Shown: one piece after another, positions 1-12,365 of the stretch
Layout: every line of letters starts with the position of its first letter
Numbering within the stretch: position 1 is the first letter of the stretch
DNA from: Eudorina sp. 2006-703-Eu-15
Taxonomy: Eukaryota > Chlorophyta > Chlorophyceae > Chlamydomonadales > Volvocaceae
Length of the DNA stretch: 64,000 nt
Assembly: GCA_003117195.1 (NCBI GenBank)
Contig: BDSI01000067.1
Span: 606,722 to 670,721 of the forward strand
Direction of reading: 5' to 3'
Program-made: the position numbers and the translations under genes
The notes under the pieces: model-generated
Told to the model about the DNA's origin: nothing
The model's database searches: none
The model's input: the letters and a program-made list of their open reading frames with translations, nothing else

Positions 1-226
1 GGCACACGTCCATGGCCCGGACCCTGCACGCCCCCGCTCCCGCCATCCTGCTTTGGGGCGGCATGGCGCATCACCCCCCCCCCACGCGTTTACCAATTTC
101 CTATACCCCCCCCCCCACGCGTTTTCTGGAGGTTTCTGGATGTCGTCCGGGTTCGCTCCGGGGATGATGATGTCCCTAAGCCCCTCCCTCCCTCCCGCCC
201 GGCGGCCCTCCCGGCCCTCCGAGCAG

Positions 227-2093
227 GATCACATCCGCAAGTGGCTGCAGATGCGGTCGGGCAACGTGACGGACGCGGACGTGGAGGAGGTGGTGCAGGA
301 GGCGGCTGAGGTGCCCGGACGCCTCTTCGTGCCCCGACCCGCCTGCCCCACGTGCACACCGGACAAGGCCTGCAACCGGGATACCATCCCCAAGGCGCAA
401 TGCAATGTGGGTGCGCGGGTCTTGGGGTTCTTAGGGCCCTGGCGGGGCAGGGCCTGGCGGGGAGGGACCTGGCTGGCTGGGTGCTTGAGTGCCTCGGGGG
501 CTGCGGCGGATGGCAGCAACGCCCACCGGGAAGGTATTGCGGCGGCGAGGAAAGGCCGCGCGGCAGTGCGGGGGTGCGCGTCACAGGGCCCGTGAGGGGC
601 CGGAAGACAGCCGCTCGGAGGGGCGGGGCGGCCACAACGTGGAGCCTGGGTCTGTGTGGGTCTGTGGAGGTCTGTGGGGGTCTGTGGGGGCCGTCCGTGA
701 GGAAGACGAGGACCCGGTCCGGGTCCGAGTGGCCCCTCGCTCACCGGCTTCTCTGTGCTCGTGCTGACATTCGCCCCAGTGTACTGTACCTTCCCTCCCG
801 GAGCAGGGAGCGAAGCCGTCCTTTTGGTCTGCCCTTAGCTTTCCTCAACCGCTTCAGCAGTTCCATCCGATCGAAACCCCACTTCCAAGCCTTCCCTTCG
901 TCAATAAAGACAGCGAAATCGCGAAAATAATCACCAAGCCTCCCCTGCCCTCCCTGCCGCCGGATCTCTGTACTCCCTCCCCTTTCCCCACCAGCCATCC
1001 GTGGCGCACGGCGGCGCGGGCATGATCTTCTCCGTGGGCCTTATGCGCTCCATCCCCTTCAGGGAGGCCATGGCCTGCATCCGCAGCTACCGCGCCGCAA
1101 CGGGCGGCGACGCTATCGTGTCGTACTGCCTCTGGCGGCATGGCGTGGCATTCACCGACCCGGGGCCGATCGTACGGCATATGTACGACCCACACTACCA
1201 CGTGTTTGGCGGCAAGGCGGGTACGGCGTTCCTGTGGGACCCGATCGGCATGATCTCTCACGGCCGCTGCAACTCCAAGTGCCGCTGGCTCATCCGCAAC
1301 GCCCTCACGTTGCACCTCAAGGGCCGCCACTTCCGCAGCTGGCGGGTGGGTAAAAGATAACTGAGCCGCGAAAAGCCAAGTCCAGCGTAACAGGCGATAT
1401 AGGCGACGGAAGTCAATGACACCCGAAATACCCGGGTGGCTGGGTGGGTGGGTGGGGCGGGGGCTGTCGGGATGGTGGGGCGGTAGGTTCCGGGTGCGCG
1501 GGGCTGGGGCCAGGGTGAGGGCGGGGGGAGAAGACATGGGGGTGCTGGCTAAGGCGGCACACACGACTGGGTGCAGTCGTAGCTTAGCTACCGAGCTCCA
1601 CTCAGAGAGCGCCTTTCCATCAGCCGGTCAGTCGAGCGATCGGCCCGCGAACAAACCCACGGCTCGCGCTCCTCTTGCGACGGTCATCACGGAGGCAACC
1701 ACTGGGCAGCTCCTGCAGCGTCCCGCCGCCCATTCTAGGCGGCCGGAGACACATAGGACCCAGCCACCTAGCCACCGGGCCTGCCACTCTTCTCCAGCAG
1801 CTCTGCGCCGCCTCTCCATCAACCCCCCTTCCTATACCTTCCTAATTTCCTATACCCCCCTCCCCCGCCTTCCTCCGCACCCCTTTCTATGGGTGACACC
1901 ACAGGTTGGCTCGGTGATGATGTGGGGTGTGGCCGCTGCCTCGGAGGCCGCCAAGGCCTTCCTGGACATCGCTTCGCGAGACAGCACCGCGGTCTGGGCA
2001 CAGCTGCCGTACGGGTACGACCTGGACGATGCGGCCGGCTTCGCGCCGTACATGGAGCTGGCCGCGCCACCGTTGCCGGGGAAAGCACCATAG
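227..2093 (+). CDS. Fringe-like (DUF604/GT31-type) glycosyltransferase, 5'-partial
   Basis: Likely a Golgi type II glycosyltransferase adding sugar from a nucleotide sugar; substrate not predictable. Three exons fit in phase: 227-406, 995-1345, 1905-2093. Exon 1 begins after a cag acceptor and ends in a Cys-rich stretch (CPTC...KACNRD...AQCN). Exon 2 carries the family hallmarks: HGGAGMIFSVGLM (the GGxG block seen in fringe and plant DUF604 proteins), GGDAIVSYCLWRHGVAFTDPG (catalytic-domain block) and an HYHVFGGKAG region. Exon 3 holds WAQLPYGYDLDD and stops at 2091-2093. Upstream exons with the stem, membrane anchor and DDD motif are outside the window or not recognisable in bases 1-226. Identification is by remembered family pattern. 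The true C-terminus is unsettled because family-like sequence continues beyond this stop (2188-2334). Confidence 0.78.
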
Positions 2094-2187
2094 AGTGCTC
2101 CGGGAAGTGTTGAGGGGAGGGGGGAAGGGGGAGGAGAGACCTCCAGAGGGGGGGCCCGACATGTGGACCTTTGTTCCCCGTGTCTAG

Positions 2188-2334
2188 GATGGTACGCGGG
2201 CGGACACGGAGCAGCCGCCCTCACCACCCTATACACCAACCTTCTTTCGTTACGATGGACACGACCGGGAGCAGGGCATCGGAAGTGCGGGTGCGGCTCA
2301 GTGCCGAGTTGTGAAGAAGCTGGGAGGACATTGA
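2188..2334 (+). CDS. Possible last exon of the fringe-like gene, not joinable in frame
   Basis: After a good acceptor (tgtctag at 2181-2187) there are 49 open codons ending in TGA at 2332-2334. The translation, containing FFRYDGHDREQG and QCRVVKKLG, resembles the Cys-containing C-terminal tail of DUF604-type glycosyltransferases. The preceding exon hits a stop at 2091-2093. No GT donor before that stop gives the required phase 0 (the GT sites at 2049 and 2082 are in phase 2). A GC donor, an indel, or loss of the tail by mutation are all possible. Coding status is an inference from similarity. Confidence 0.4.
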   Translation, partial: DGTRADTEQPPSPPYTPTFFRYDGHDREQGIGSAGAAQCRVVKKLGGH

Positions 2335-3845
2335 GTGGAGACAGCCCAGACAGTAGCTTGGGGCGAAGCTGCTGGCCACGACGAAGCGCCGGACGTTTCC
2401 TTTCTGCCATTGTTGTTGGTTGGCCGGGACCTGGACGACGTGCCAGGAGTCGGTGCGGGGTTGGAGGCGGGTGCAGGGGTTTGGAGGCGGGTGCAGGGCC
2501 GGTGGGAGTGTGACGGCCGTGATCGGAACGATGAGGACGAGGATGCCTGGGTCGGGGCCTGCAGCAGGGGTGAGCGGCTTCCCGGGGGACCAGCTGGCTC
2601 CCTCAGTCTGCGGCAGGTCGGTACCACATCCATCTCGTCCATGTCTGGAGCTGCACCGGGGCCCGTCAGCCCGGTGGCCGCCTCCAGTGTCGGCTGTGTC
2701 GAGGTGGCGGCAGCTGCGGGAAGGGGCGCTGAGCGACAGGCTCCGCGCTGGACAGGAGCGACAGGCATCTGGGAAGACGTGCCGTACACGGTACGGCGAC
2801 TTGGGATGGATACGGTGCGGCGAATTGGGGTGCGGTCAGTTACACGTCGTTGGTTGAGCTCCCTGGGAGGCGCTGACCAGCCAGGCAGCTCAGCCAGCGG
2901 TCCAGAAATCCTCCCCACAGGCCGGGAATGTGACAGGGGGGATCACGACGGATCGGCCGCCTACAGATGCTGGAGCAGCACCTGGACAACCCCAGCTGAT
3001 AGCTAGCAGTCATGGTTGTCCTCCATGCAGCCGCGTGCCACTGACGACGCCGAGATCTGAAATGAGGGATCTTGTTTTTATGCAAGTAGGATATCAAGTT
3101 TCCGCACGTACGACCTGATGCAAACCCAACAGTCTATGGACAAAGACGGCTCCTTCGCAGCCGTTACTACCATGGCCGTTACTACCAGCAGGGGTTGGCC
3201 TCGCCGACCGGACACATGTGACGACGTGGGGAGCTCGCAGCACCGACCACCGACGCCTGTGCTGGCCATGTAAGCGGTGTTGTTGCCGTCATAAAGCAAG
3301 ATATGCGGTCAAAGCGGACGGAGAAGCCGCCGGAACTATGAGCGGCATCCTCCGGCGTGGGCCCCGGCGACGAGCTCAACATCCCCGCACCTCTACCTCC
3401 ACAATCACAGCCACACAAGCCACACAAACAAGGACACGGGTCCGGACGACGCCGCGCGACGGGAAATGTCAGCCATTATGCGGCCTCCCGCCAGCCATGC
3501 CCCCCGTAGTTCGCGTCTGCCCCACCCTATCCGCCGAGAGAACGCGTCCTCGCATCGAGGACCCAGTCCCGAGGACACCGCCCTGACGTCCCCCAAATGC
3601 CCCGGCCGTCGACGGCCGTGCGCCGCCGTGTCCGACCGATACACGGATGGATGCGCACACGGACGGAAGACACAAGACTCGGCTGCCTCCCACCGGACTC
3701 CACCGCCGGCCGGTGGACTCACTGCCAAAACAGTACATGATCGTACGACAAGAACAAGGCTCGGCGCACAGCACGTCATCCTGTCTGCTGCAGCTTCGGT
3801 TGCTACAGCGCGTACCGGGAGCTGCATCCACTCGCACACGCCAGC

Positions 3846-3897
3846 CCATGCCCCCCCCCACACCCACACCCACACACACACACCCACACACACACAT
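3846..3897. repeat. CA-rich microsatellite (CCCACA/CACACA)
   Basis: Imperfect run of CCCACA and CACACA units in the gene-free stretch. It creates the Thr/His/Pro-rich and Cys/Val-rich artificial translations seen in several frames here. Confidence 0.85.
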
Positions 3898-4265
3898 TCG
3901 GCAGCTCGTCGCCGGGGAGGGCGGGCGACGGCCCCCGGCTGACGAAGCTCCCCATGCATACATACACGCCGTCCTTTCTTTTGGGGTCAGCGCCCCAATA
4001 GGGCCCCCGGGTGGAGGGAGGGCCCCTGCCTGGCGCGTCAAGCAACCGAGGGGCGCAATGATGCCCCCGCCCATGTCGCCAACACAGCCCGACAGCGTCC
4101 GTACACGGGGTGTTGGGCAGGTGTGCAAACCTGCAACGCAAATCTCTCTTTCAGTAGTATCCCCTCTGCGCAGACAACGCGAGGGCGGCGCACGGCTACG
4201 ATCCGCAGACTTCACAACGCTAGAAGGGGACAGACCCCACTTAAGTAACCTCTGAAACCCCCCTT

Positions 4266-4295
4266 CACCACCACCACCACCACCACCACCACCAC
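4266..4295. repeat. (CAC)n trinucleotide run
   Basis: About ten uninterrupted CAC units directly visible; no gene overlaps it. Confidence 0.9.
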
Positions 4296-5186
4296 GCTTC
4301 CGACGGCCTATGGCCGGTGCACCTCAAAGCACCGCCGCGCGCCACGGGCCCTTGCGCACTTGCCGGTCCCCGTAGTGTCAATGAAACAACCATCGCCCTC
4401 GCAAACTATTCCCCCTACAATCGCGGTACTTCGATTGCCACTGATGTTAGCATTTGCCAATGCCAACTCGCACCCAGCATATTGATGATCTCCACACTGA
4501 TGGTGCTGCTGCTGGGCGCCGACCACCCATTTCGTGGGCCGCCACACACATTCCCGGCCCTGCCACAACTCCCTCCCGCCCTGGAGCTCAATCTCGAGTC
4601 ACAGCGCGGTCGGATGGACAGAAAACATGCAGCGCGTGGATGGGCACAACGGCCGCCCAGAGCCGCAGTGACTGCTCCACAAGTTCGAAGCAAGGGTGCG
4701 TGGCGTCAACGAGATAGGGCAGGTGGCAGACTCCTCGGTGCCTCGGTAGCCAGTTGTTGGGGCCACCACTGCCCCATGCGGGCTTAGGAAGGGATTAGGA
4801 TCAATTAGTAAACACCGAGCTGGCCAAGACGCCTATACCTGAGCGTACGGTCTTTGAAATCACGCGCAATCCGAAAGGATGGACTGTCGTGTAAATAGAC
4901 TTGACCGGAGCCGCGCCACCAGATAGACGTAGACGGCTCACGACTTGACGGCAGAACGCACCCAACGCACCCAGGTGGTGTACGACGTTCTGCACCGCAC
5001 GACACACACACTGCTGTACACACATACACACAATTACGCAAGCGGTTAAGTTCTCCGTTTACACCCACCCCCCCAACACACACGCTGAAACGGTTCTGGG
5101 CGGGTTTCTCAAGAAACACACACAAACGCTCGCAGGTGGGTGGAATCATCGGATACATCGCGCGGATCGAATGTCCGCCCCACATG

Positions 5187-5412
5187 GTGGGGCTGAGTCC
5201 GTGCGGCCAAGGCAGCCGACCCGCACCAGCTGGTGGTCTTTCGAGAGCAGCGCACCTAAAAGCGCACCGCAGCAAGCCGCGTCCTTCCTTCACCGCGCCC
5301 TTTTATATTACTTTAAGGCCAAGGTATTGGGGGTACATATCTTACGCATACGGGCAACGGTACCTCGGGCACTACCCTGCCCTTTGCCTAGCACACACTC
5401 CTGCGCTGCCCA
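5187..5412 (+). repeat. Dispersed element A, copy 1 (~220 bp)
   Basis: Shares colinear blocks with 17806-18018 on the same strand: GTGCGGCCAAGGCAGCCGAC, CACCAGCTGGTGGTCTT, the AAAAGCGC...CCTTTTAT region, ACGCATACGGGCAAC and CTGCCC(T)TTGC...CACAC. Spacing between blocks is similar, so the two are copies of one element. No coding capacity, terminal inverted repeat or target-site duplication was identified by eye. Confidence 0.7.
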
Positions 5413-8107
5413 CCATCACACCCCCCGGAAGTCTGCCTCCCGGCTTTGTTCTCCTCAAAATACACAAATATCCTCATGCGCACACTCACACACTCAGGTT
5501 ACGACCGGCGGCGGGCTCCACTCGCGCGCCTGCTCACAGCAACCCGTGACTTGGTCCGAGGGCGCACACCCGCACCGCTCAACGCAGGGAATGGCGAGTC
5601 ATGGGCGCCATGGATGGCTTGGACAGCGCAGGCTGACGGAAATGTGAGGCAACGCGGTGCGGCAAAGCGGAGCGTGGCGTAGAAAACAGCGAACTGTCGG
5701 GGGCGCAGCCGCGGGCTTGCCTGCGGCCGCAACTCGATGATCCTCCCTCGATCGCACGTGCTGCCCCCTGACAGCTCGTAAGCCACGCCTCGCGCTTGCG
5801 CGCCGCGCGCGTGGAACCAGTAACCTGGACAGCAGTACGTTCACCACAACCCTCCTCGCCGGTAGCCTGCAGCCTGCAGCCCGCAGACCATTGCGGCGTG
5901 TCGGATGAGCACTTGGGATTTGCCGCCCAGAGGGCGGCCACAGAGTCCGACAAGGCCGGCCGTGTGAAGCGGCAAGGCGGGCCCACAACCCGCCCGTCGC
6001 AACCCATGCATTCGCACTCGGCCCTTGCCTTCTCCATCTCGCCCAGTCACATCACCGCAACTCATGGCAACTGCAGTCCATGACCATCTGGTAATGCACA
6101 AGGGGGGCGATGACGCAACGGTTGACGGTCGCCGGGCCGGACGGCCCGGGCGATCTGGCCCGCGGCCGAGGTACGGCGCCTCCACGGCGCAACACTCCCT
6201 AACGAGCAATCGAAAACTACCATGTCGCCTCCTCAGTCTCTTAGATACCCTAGGAACACTCCACACCATTTCATTCCGCCGAGATCTTTGCGGATTTGTG
6301 ACGAGGCGGCAAGGTGGAAATTCGTCTGCCTGCCACCTGTTCTTGGATAACTTGCAAATAACCTTGTCTAGCATCAGCGAAAAACTTTCCAGGCATCGTA
6401 ATCTCCTTAACGTACTGTCCTCCACACTAACACTGGTTCGGGCGAACAGGGTGCGCGTCGACGCCAAGCCTTCTCAGTCAATGGCTGCAACGAACTGCTG
6501 GACCGACGCCCAACCGCTAACGCACCAACTGCTGACGGGTAACTAATTGATAAATGCAGCATCCCCGACCTAAGGTTCAGGCGCTATGCCCCTCAACGAA
6601 CCACCTCCACCTCCGCGTCAGTACCGCCAGATTTCGGCAAGGCGCTGTACAGCGGGGCTCACCGCAGTCCCAGGGGAGGGGATCCACACCCCCGAATCCT
6701 CCCGTCCGTCAACCTTCGCAGGTACATGTACGAACAGCGACAAGACGCCCGGGTGCGACACTGGCCCGGGGGTCTGGCCCAGGGGACGGAATGCTCCCCG
6801 CGCAAGGACCCGGGCTAGGCTGGAGCCAGGCTGGGGCAGGCTGGGGCTGGGACCACTGGTCCATACAGCCATCGAACATCCACTTCGCAGCACCAATCGC
6901 AGCACTGGGCGACCCCTGCCACTCTCCACCCCACCTTGACAGCCGCCCCGCAAAGCGGCCCCCGGGGTCCTCCTGTGGTGCCGACTTCTTCGCACACCCC
7001 TTGTACTTCACAGCACAAACACGCACTAAAACACAACCCGCTGTGCTTGCCCAAAGGAGCACATGGCCTTGACGGCGGCGACGGCGTGCCTCAACGCGGC
7101 GCCGCCCTCGCGAAGGCTCCCCAGCAGCTGCAGCGGCCCCGTCGTGAAGCCAAAAGCGTCTGCGCGGACCTTCATCATCGGACCTTCTCAGATTGCCCAG
7201 ACAAGGTTAAGCCCCTACAGAACGACGTACGACAGATCCAAACTCCACGCCGCCGTGGGCTGCACGGGCGTGGTGACTGGACGTGCGCACATGCAACACA
7301 CGCCGACGGGCACATGCACGGAGCGCTGTCGTGCCGTTCACATGTCAGACATACACATAAATACAAACACACACACACACGGAGAACGCAAGGATAAAGC
7401 ACTTCGCTGCTATGCACGCCAGCGGAGTACCCCTCGTCGTCGGGCCCGAATGTGACGAGCAGGGGGCCGCTCGGAAGGCCCTAGGGCCGGGAGCCGCCGG
7501 GGACGGGGCCCCATCACTGGGGCCGTACACCGCCTCGTCGGCGGCGGGCAGTATTGCTTCTGTTTAAGCAATGCGCTGCGGGAATTCTGCTGCTGCTCCA
7601 GTACTGCTGGTACGCCATTCATTGGCGAGGACACGGCTCGGTCATCTGCATCGGTTCACAGCCATGTATGGCCCGGCGCCGCCAAAATCGGCGACGGCCT
7701 CGCCGACAACTCGCCTCGCCGCCGCCCAGGAGACTGGGTCACGCATTCCGCTCCAATAAAGCACATAAATTACTCTCACGCCAAAGGTATCAATTTCAAA
7801 CAATGCTTGTGATCTTCGATATCGCGCGCTGAAATATCGGGCTGCTGCCGACTCACGGCAAGGCTATCAGCCAACCCACCCACCAAACCACCCATCCATC
7901 CCCCTGCCCCGCGGGCCAGGAGCTCAAGCCAGCCTGACCCGCCCCAGCGCGTCCCCCCGCCGTGCGCTGTGGCGCGGCGTCCTCCAGGTGTCTGGCCCGC
8001 AGTTCAAACAAGTCGCGTGACCTCGTGCGGACAGGTACCCGAACCCACCGCACGACCCCGTCAATCCCTTTATACCATACATATGCACAGACCCGCTTGT
8101 ACTGTCG

Positions 8108-8175
8108 GTTAGCTGACTGGCTGGCTGGCTGGCTGTGCTGCCTTGCTGGCTGGCTGCCTTGCTGGCTGCCTGTCC
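8108..8175. repeat. CTGG/CTTG tetranucleotide tract
   Basis: Imperfect tandem CTGGCTGG units interrupted by TGCTGCCTTG; lies just downstream of the minus-strand stop at 8354, possibly in its 3' UTR. Confidence 0.75.
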
Positions 8176-8353
8176 CGCACAGCTGTCTGCGGCTGCAGCC
8201 CGCCACATATCGGGTCCATCCCGCAACTGGCCAAGTCCACTCAGTCCGCGGCCTCATCCTCTGTTGCTAGCTATCACTGTTGGAGCGGGCCCCGGGGGTG
8301 TAGAGGTGGATGCCCAAAAGAAGGAAGGTGAAGGTGGAGGCCGCTGCGGAGAC

Positions 8354-11300
8354 TCACACATCCATGCCCGCCGGCGCCATCACCGCCGTGGGCAGCAGCG
8401 CCGGGACGAGCGAGTCCAGCAGACGCGCATCCAGCAGCAGGGGGTCCCAGTCGCAGTCCATGCTGGCGCCCTCACCACCGCCGCCGCCTCGGCCCTTGTC
8501 GCAGTGGCCGTCGCCGCTGGTGCTGGCGCAGGCCCGCCCATCGCCGGCATCACCCGTGTGTAGGTTGTTCAACTTGCTCAAATTGGTGCTGCTGCGGTAG
8601 ATGCCGCTGCTACTGCACGGGAGGCTGGCGGTGCCGCCGCCGCCGCCGCCGCCGCCGTCGCAGTACCACGCACTGCTGCTGCTGGCCCTCCCGCTGCCGC
8701 AGTCCAGTCGTGGGCGCTTGGGCGGGCTGCCAATGGCACTCGCCAGCGGCGGCACCTCACTGTTAAAGTCCGCGGCAGGGGCAGCGGCGGCGGCGGCGAC
8801 GAGCCACCAGGGCGCGGCGGAGCCCTGCCGGAGCGGCGGCTGCAGGCTGGCCGCGGCCGCGGCCTTGTCGAGCGAGAGGCCGGGGTCGGCAGCTGGCTGG
8901 GCCGGGAAGGAGTCCGCGCGCGCAGCAGGTGGCGCGGTGGCCGTGTGGTGGACTGACTCCAGGGAGGGGTAGCTCCAGGGAGAGGACTCGAGGGCTGCGA
9001 GTGGGGGGGCGAGGAGGCCACCAACAAACCGGGTGATGGAGGGCGGCTGGATGTGTGGAAGTGAAGTGATGTTGAGTGCGCGCGTGTGTAAAATAATCAG
9101 AAGCCCACCCATATGCGGGCGTGTGTGTTTAGATGAGAGGCCCGACCGGCCCCAATCACATATGTGCTTTTATTGAGAAGCCCAGACATATGCGTGTGTG
9201 TATGTGTTTAGAAATGCAACCCGCCCGCCCGCCCGTGTTTGTGTGTGCGTGCAGCCAGAAGCCTCTGTCAGCGCGCGGATAGTTGCTGTTCGGCCCGGTC
9301 CTGACACAGACCAAGGGCTGCTAACCCAGCCATTACGGTAAGAGCGCCGAAGCGCCCTCTCCCGGAAACAAGGAAGCGGGGTGTGCGGCGTGTGCTATGA
9401 TGCATCCCAGGTCGCTTGGAGGTGGGCGAGGGGCGTTCCCCAGCACTCCCGCAGCACTCCCGCAGCACTCCCCAGCACTCCCTGACGCAGAGTACGAGCC
9501 CGACCCAGTCCGCTGCCATTACGGCTGACAGGCCCCGGCCGCCCCGGCCCCAGGTTCCTACCCTGGAACATGGCCTCCAGCTCGGGATCAAGCGTCGACA
9601 GCCCACCCAGGGGAGCGCCGCCGGACTGCGCCTTCACCCCACTGGCCGGTCCGGGCTGGAGGTGGGAGTGCAGCTGCGGCTGCGGCTGCGGCAGGGGCAG
9701 TGAGGCCTGGTCGATCAGGTGGCGCAACGGCTCCCAGGCGCCGTCAGCGCCGCTGATGTCCATCGACCAGACGGCGCCACCGCCGCCACCCGGGCCCAGG
9801 GACGGCACCGGCGGGCTCGCCGACGTCGACAGCGTCGGGAAGGAGGTCAGGGTCGAGCTGGCGACGGCGGGGACGCCGACGGCGGTGACGGCAGCGGCAG
9901 TGGCCGCGATCGCCTGGCCTGACAGCGGCGAGGCGCAGGCGGCACCACCGGTGTCCGCAGAGCTGCTGCCGAAGCGCGAGAGGGCAGCCTGGCGGGCGGA
10001 GGCGGAGGATTGCGGCTGAGAGGCCGCCAGCAGCGTCGTCGGGGCAGCCGGCATGCCCTGCCTCGCGCCGAACAGCGAGCCTGTCGCCGACCCAGGAGCA
10101 GAGATCGGAGAGGCGCAGCCGCTGAGGGAGCCTGGGCCGCGGAACGCTGCGCCCTCCGGGACGGGCGACGGGGCGCCGCTGCTCGGGGGCACGGGCGAGC
10201 TGTCGTCGCTGTCGACGCCGGCAGCGGGGCCAGGCAGGCGGTTGAAGAGCCATGACCCCACCTCGCTGTTGCTGCCGGTGCTGATGTCCATGCTGCCGGC
10301 ACCGCTGCTACCGCTGGTCGCCGATTTGAGATGCGGGAAATGCAGCTGTTGCAGCTGTAGCAGCTGCTGCTGCTGTTGCTGCTGCGCGAGTTGCTGCTGC
10401 AGGTACTGCTGTTGCAGCTGCTGCCGCAACTGCAACTGCTGCTGTGGCTGGCCCTCCTGCTGCGGCGACGCCGTTGTGATGCCCATGTGGGGCACATGGC
10501 GCAGCCGGACCTGCAGCTCCTGCAGCCGCAGCTGCTCCTGCATCTGCTGCAGCATCTGCTGCTGCAGCTGCTGCTCCCGAATGGCCTGCAGCATCTGCTG
10601 CTGCTGATTCTGCAGCTCCTGCAGCAACACCGGGTGTGTTGGCACCGGAGCCGGCGGCGCGAGCAGCATCCCAGCGGCGCCACCGGCGAGGGGCTCCTCC
10701 AGGGGCCCCAGCAGCACCGGCGGCAGAGGGGTGGCCCCCTCAGCCACGTTGCGTGGCGGAGTGCCGAGTTGGGGTCCCAAGCGGGCAAAGTGGATGAGCG
10801 CCAACGGCAGGTACACCTGGGAGACCTGCTTCTTGGGATCTGCGCGCGGAGAAGCAAACCCAGGAGTCGGGGTTTGCCGAGGTGGAGGGGCACGTGGGGC
10901 CCATTCGGCGCTGCACACGCAAGCCGTCAAGTCGGCATGCGGCAGGTCGGCGCGTGCAGGCAGGCCGGTGCTCGACGACAGTGTGGCTGACCCCAGCGCG
11001 GGAAGGGATGAGCCCGGTATACGTTAATCCGCCGCTGCGCCCTTCTTCTTCATCGTCAGCGTCGGTGAGACTAATGCTTCTCAAACTTCTAACACAATAC
11101 TTGCTCTGGCGGCGACAGTTTCTCGCCGCGAGACAACACGTAGCTCAGCCGACCATCTGAACCGGCCAGCCCGGCCCGCCAGCCGCATGGCTTTCGGAAC
11201 CACACGGCGACCCCCAACTAGGCCGTGCCTCCCCCTGTGTCAATCAAGGGCGCCTACCCCCGCGCAGAACAGCCTACCCCGGACCCCCCCGTGCAGAACC

Positions 11301-12365
11301 ATCACCACCCTCGCGCCCCCTACGCCCTACCCCGGCACGACCCCACCGGAATGGTACTTGAGGGTGGACAGGCCGGTGCGGGGCTCGAAGCCGACGACCG
11401 TAGCAGCACGCCACGCACCGCACGACTCCGTGGCTGCCCGCTTGGCCAGCTCCAGGGAGCGCTGGCAGGGCGGCGGCGGCACCGTGGACACGGGGCCGTC
11501 GGGGGCGCTGTCCCACCAGAAGACGCTCAGCTGTTTGCGCTTGAGGGCCTCACCACCCATGTGGAGAGCGGCGGCGCGGAGCCAGGCCGGCAAGGGGACC
11601 TGCGGAACGGGCCAGGGGGGGAGGGGCCGCCGGCGGGCGCGAGGGAGAGAAATAGTGGCGGGCCCCGGGGCGGCGGACCGACGCAGGGGGGACGTGGGAG
11701 GGGGATGTGCGGGTGTGCAGTGCGGTTGCGTTTGGATGTCGGCGGACTGTGACGGGACGCAGCGGCGGCGTGCGCTGGGCGGCTCGTCCATCGCGAGGAC
11801 GAGGACAGGTACCCGCTGCGGGCGGCCGGCAGGGAGGGGGGAGGGGTAAATCCCTTGCACCACATCCCGCGAGGCACCCGGTGCGGTGGGAGCCAGCCAC
11901 CGAGGGTTGAGTCGGGTACGGCCCCTATGGAGCGCTGAAGGCGGTCATACGCCAAAGACGGCCGGCGCTGTGTGGGGCTCATCGCCCGGACGGACCAGAA
12001 CTGCGCATAGGCAGCCGGCCAGAAAGCAGGCTCGACGGACTGCTGTGCATGCGAAGAGAAATAGAATGGGAATGTTCCCGCCGAAAGCTGATCAGAAACC
12101 GTTGTAAGCTTGCCCTAGAGTTTACGCCGATGGGAATAGCCCCACGGTCAACATACAGCGGTGAACGTCTGGCCAGGCGGCAGTCATGGAAAGGGAAGAA
12201 TATCAAAATCGCGGCAGTTGAGTCATGCGCAGCGCGTACCGTGTAATCGGCGCCAGCCTGTCGCACCGCGAGCCGTTCGAATGACGCCCCGCCCAACGAA
12301 GTGTGCAGACACCATTCGTTAAGGGACATCACACGCCCTGCAGCGAAGAGTGGAGCCATCGCCAA
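8354..12365 (-). CDS. Tudor-like, Gln-rich low-complexity protein (probable nuclear protein)
   Basis: Four minus-strand exons fit exactly in phase (766 codons with stop): 12240-12365, 11347-11599, 9562-10839, 8354-8994. Exon 2 plus the start of exon 3 gives a basic/aromatic block (LKRKQLSVFWWD), then WRAATVVGFEPRTGLSTLKY and QVSQVYLPLALIHFARLG. This pattern (W..A.V..F.P.TG.H.L.Y, then a basic/hydrophobic strand) is like Tudor/PWWP-type beta-barrels. The rest is low complexity: long Gln/Leu-rich stretches with many QQQ runs, Ser/Pro/Ala-rich segments, Gly and Ala runs, and a C-terminal tail with WDPLLLDARLLDSLVPALL that could be an activation-type segment. A short basic PPKRPRLD could be a nuclear localisation signal. 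Exon 1 (MAMAPLFAAG start) is the least certain part. Family not recognised; chromatin or transcription role is inference. Confidence 0.6.

Larger units (their letters stand above)
2335..8353. other. Six-kilobase region with no recognised gene
   Basis: Both strands contain many open frames, but none shows a domain, consistent phase or conserved motif that I recognise; they look like GC-driven chance frames. Present are CA-rich and CAC microsatellites, a CTGG tetranucleotide tract and one copy of a ~220-bp dispersed element (5187-5412). A TGTAA at 3269-3273 could be the polyadenylation signal of the upstream plus-strand gene. A long 3' UTR or a fast-evolving gene cannot be excluded. Confidence 0.5.

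Noticed and set aside
10053..10990. Plus-strand frames rich in Cys or Leu (CCSCSSCCCC, LLLQLLL)
   Set aside because: These are the reverse reading of CAG-rich codons for the polyglutamine segments of the minus-strand gene.
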